Source: Gammaproteobacteria bacterium (GTDB taxonomy: Bacteria > Pseudomonadota > Gammaproteobacteria > Steroidobacterales > GCA-2729495). Taken from it: a stretch of 64,000 nucleotides of DNA. The translations under genes and the position numbers were made by a program. Where the stretch lies: NCBI GenBank assembly GCA_014337915.1, contig QUBU01000001.1, positions 1 through 64,000 of the forward strand. The letters are read 5' to 3'. Shown here one piece after another: positions 61,884 to 64,000 of the stretch (positions are counted from its first letter, which is position 1; each line of letters starts with the position of its first letter). A model generated the notes under the pieces. The model had not been told where the DNA came from. It ran no database searches and saw only the letters and a program-made list of their open reading frames with translations.

Positions 61884-63092
61884 TCAGATGATGCCGTCGC
61901 GCCTGAGCGCCTCGATTTCGGCGGTACCGTAGCCCAGGAGCTTGCCGAAGATTTCCTGGTTGTGGGCGCCGATCTCGGGTCCCGGCCACTCGGTGCGGCC
62001 CGGCGTGTCGCTGAGGAATGGCACCATTGCCGGAATGGTCATGGTTTCGCCACGGACCTCGACCTGCTCGAACAGGCCGCGTGCCTTGAAGTGTTCGTCA
62101 TTCATCATGTCGACGACGCTATAGATCGGCCCGGCCGGAACATCCACGCGATCGAGGACCGCCAGTACATCGCCGGAGGCCAGGGTACTGGTCCAGGCGG
62201 AGATGGCGGTATCGAGTTCCTTTTCGTGACGGACCCGGCCGGCGTTGTCGGCCATGCGGGGATCGTTGGCCAGGTCCGCGCGCCCGATGGCGCTCATCAG
62301 GCGCTTGTAAATCGAATCACCATTGCCGCCGATGATGACGAAACGACCATCCTTGCAGCGGTAGGTATTGGTGGGAACGATGCCGGTCAGCGTCGATCCG
62401 GAGGGTTCGCGGACCACGCCGGCCCCCGAGTACTCGGGCACGATACCCTCCATCATGTTGAACACCGCTTCGTAGATCGCCGTGTCAATCACCTGGCCGC
62501 GGTTGCCGGCACCCTTGAGCCGATGGACGCAGGCGAGGAGGATGCCGATGACGCTGTGAACGGCCGCCAGGGTGTCGCCCAGGCTGAGGTTTGGACGAAC
62601 CGGGGCCTGGCCGGGGAAGCCATTGACGTAACGGAAGCCGCCCACGCCTTCGCACACCGACGCGAAGCCGGTACGCGACGCATAAGGGCCGGTCTGGCCG
62701 TAGCCGGAGATCCTGGCGTAAATCAGTTCCGGGTGGCTCTTGCGCAGGTCGTCCGGGCCGAGTCCCCACTTCTCCATGGTTCCCGGGCGAAAGTTCTCCA
62801 CCAGGATGTCGGACTTTGCCGCGAGCTGCCGGACGAGTTCACGGCCTCTCTCGGTGCGTAGGTTGACCGTGATGCATTTTTTGTTGCGGCCCAGGCTGTG
62901 CCACCAGAGGGAAACGCCGTCCTTCATGACCCGCCAGGTGCGGATCGGGTCGCCGGTCCCGGGGGGCTCGATCTTGATGACTTCCGCGCCGAAATAGCCA
63001 AGGATGCTGGTGGTAAAAGGGCCGGCCAGCAGCTGGCCCAGCTCCAGTACGCGGAAACCTTCCAGCGGGCCTTTGGTCTTGCTGTCGCTCAT
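61884..63092 (-). CDS. CaiB/BaiF family (type III) CoA transferase
   Basis: The 402-residue protein matches family III CoA transferases. It begins GFRVLELGQLLAGPFTTSILGYFGAEVIKIEPP, has SDILVENFRPGTMEKWGLG and ISGYGQTGPYASR. The catalytic Asp is probably in NLSLGDTLAAV near residue 167. IDTAIYEAVFNMMEG and the C-terminal HNQEIFGKLLGY follow. These enzymes move CoA between organic acids; the substrate here cannot be read. It stands alone on the minus strand, convergent with the Rieske gene. Confidence 0.93.
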   Translation of the reverse strand: MSDSKTKGPLEGFRVLELGQLLAGPFTTSILGYFGAEVIKIEPPGTGDPIRTWRVMKDGVSLWWHSLGRNKKCITVNLRTERGRELVRQLAAKSDILVENFRPGTMEKWGLGPDDLRKSHPELIYARISGYGQTGPYASRTGFASVCEGVGGFRYVNGFPGQAPVRPNLSLGDTLAAVHSVIGILLACVHRLKGAGNRGQVIDTAIYEAVFNMMEGIVPEYSGAGVVREPSGSTLTGIVPTNTYRCKDGRFVIIGGNGDSIYKRLMSAIGRADLANDPRMADNAGRVRHEKELDTAISAWTSTLASGDVLAVLDRVDVPAGPIYSVVDMMNDEHFKARGLFEQVEVRGETMTIPAMVPFLSDTPGRTEWPGPEIGAHNQEIFGKLLGYGTAEIEALRRDGII

Positions 63093-63153
63093 GGCTGCGG
63101 CAGTCTAGCGGACGCGCCGGGCGAGCCCAAGTCCATTGGACCGCATTTTTCCG

Positions 63154-63765
63154 TCAGTCTGGGCAGGCTTCGCCAATGAAATGGTAGGCGAGGAAGCGGG
63201 GGCCTTCGATATAAGTCCGCTCGATGGACGTGAACCTGAAGCCGGCCGCTTCGATGGCCGCATCGATGCTGCGGTTTGGGTTGCAGCCGGCGACCAGGCG
63301 CAGGACCGGAGCCAGCCGGTCCTGCCGCTCGGCGATCGCCGGATCGGGCGAACGACCATGCTCGAGGAACAGCAGGCGCCCGGCCGGCTTCAGGACGCGG
63401 CGGGCTTCTGCCAGTCCGGCCGCAAGGTCTGGGATCGAGCACAGCGTCCAGGTGCTGACGACTGTGTCCACACTGGCGCTTTCCAGTGGGATGGCTTCCG
63501 CTCCGCCGCCGAGCAGGGATACCGGAAATGGCATCGCGGCAGCCATTGTGGCCGCCTGGTCGCGCAGGCTGTCGGATGGATCAAGCGCGAACAGGTGGGT
63601 CACGGCCGGTGTATAGAACGGCAGGTTGAGGCCGGCACCGACGCCGATCTCCAGCACGCGTCCCGCCGCCCTTGCGGGTGTGCGGGGGCGGTAGCCGGAC
63701 ATGACGCGATTGCGCATGCCACGGTTGATCAGCCAGGGCAGGACGCGGTTCTGGTACACGCCCAT
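63154..63765 (-). CDS. Class I SAM-dependent methyltransferase
   Basis: The 203-residue protein has the SAM-binding motif VLEIGVGAGLNLPFY, the acidic residue in LFALDPSD, PLESASVDTVVSTWTLCSIPD and LLFLEHG, giving the type-11 methyltransferase pattern. The N-terminus (MGVYQNRVLPWLINRGMRN) is typical of a subgroup of unknown substrate. An upstream partial gene lies on the same strand. Confidence 0.88.
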   Translation of the reverse strand: MGVYQNRVLPWLINRGMRNRVMSGYRPRTPARAAGRVLEIGVGAGLNLPFYTPAVTHLFALDPSDSLRDQAATMAAAMPFPVSLLGGGAEAIPLESASVDTVVSTWTLCSIPDLAAGLAEARRVLKPAGRLLFLEHGRSPDPAIAERQDRLAPVLRLVAGCNPNRSIDAAIEAAGFRFTSIERTYIEGPRFLAYHFIGEACPD

Positions 63766-63837
63766 GACTGTACTCAGCGGCGGCTCAGGCCCGGTGCGCT
63801 GGCCGATGGCTGGTGCCGGGCAGCGCCGTGCGGCGCG

Positions 63838-64000
63838 TCATGAGCCGCGACCTTTCCGGTCTATGGCATCGGCGACCATTTCCAGGAAGCTGATCTCATC
63901 GGACACGCGTCCGAGTTCATGAACGTCCACGGTATAGCCGTAACGGTCCGCATACCTCTGGTACAGCGGCCGCCGGTGCTTGACCAGTTCGGGGAATATC
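63838..64000 (-). CDS. C-terminal end of an unidentified gene (cut by the window edge)
   Basis: Only the last 54 codons are present, ending in TGA. The frame reads IFPELVKHRRPLYQRYADRYG, then YTVDVHELGRVSDE and ISFLEMVADAIDRKGRGS. The pattern looks like a real protein end, with regular helices and typical codon use. I do not recognise the family. It is upstream of the methyltransferase gene on the same strand. Confidence 0.7.
   Translation of the reverse strand, partial: IFPELVKHRRPLYQRYADRYGYTVDVHELGRVSDEISFLEMVADAIDRKGRGS

Overview
This is a GC-rich chromosomal window from a gammaproteobacterium. It is almost entirely housekeeping DNA whose order is typical of that class: ssrA-smpB; ratA/bamE; nadK-recN; hrcA-grpE-dnaK-dnaJ-dapB-carA-carB-greA; rlmE-ftsH-folP-glmM-tpiA-secG; tRNA-Leu(GAG); nuoA-N; tRNA-fMet; rimP-nusA-infB-rbfA-truB-rpsO-pnp. 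A complete 14-gene complex I operon between tRNA-Leu and tRNA-fMet, tpiA before secG, separate nuoC and nuoD, and a DksA with a long basic N-terminus resemble, from memory, Xanthomonadales and related lineages (Nevskiales, Steroidobacterales). Genus cannot be settled from the sequence alone.

Layout. 1-4.6 kb: trans-translation pair (tmRNA, SmpB), RatA, BamE, RecN and NAD kinase, mostly on the minus strand. 4.8-15.6 kb: heat-shock chaperone operon followed by lysine (dapB) and carbamoyl-phosphate (carAB) genes and greA. 15.6-22.1 kb: YhbY, RlmE, FtsH, FolP, GlmM, TpiA, SecG and tRNA-Leu. 22.2-36.5 kb: nuoABCDEFGHIJKLMN. 36.5-45.6 kb: initiator tRNA, then a regulatory-looking leader with tandem terminators and the nusA/infB translation-transcription operon ending in pnp. 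45.6-47.5 kb (minus): a short PhaR-like regulator, a DksA homologue lacking most zinc-finger cysteines, and QueF. 47.7-53.9 kb: smc-zipA-ligA. 58.5-63.8 kb: class II ribonucleotide reductase, a YqjD/YqjE/YqjK-like envelope operon ending in a Rieske protein, a family III CoA transferase, a methyltransferase and the end of an unidentified gene.

The unusual stretch is 53.9-56.8 kb. Two paralogous helix-turn-helix-like proteins (I believe the family is DUF6502) face each other. Between them is a secreted DUF5666-like protein that ends in seven identical 8-residue repeats encoded by a 24-bp tandem array. This block is visibly poorer in GC than its surroundings, has its own promoter, and has three regularly spaced direct repeats upstream. 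The first paralogue overlaps the end of ligA. I know of no described function for this combination, and it is my main candidate for an undescribed system. Next to it lie an SDR oxidoreductase and a membrane-anchored alpha/beta-hydrolase whose nucleophile serine is replaced by glycine.

Start codons were chosen from homologue length, overlaps and ribosome binding sites; several genes use GTG or TTG.
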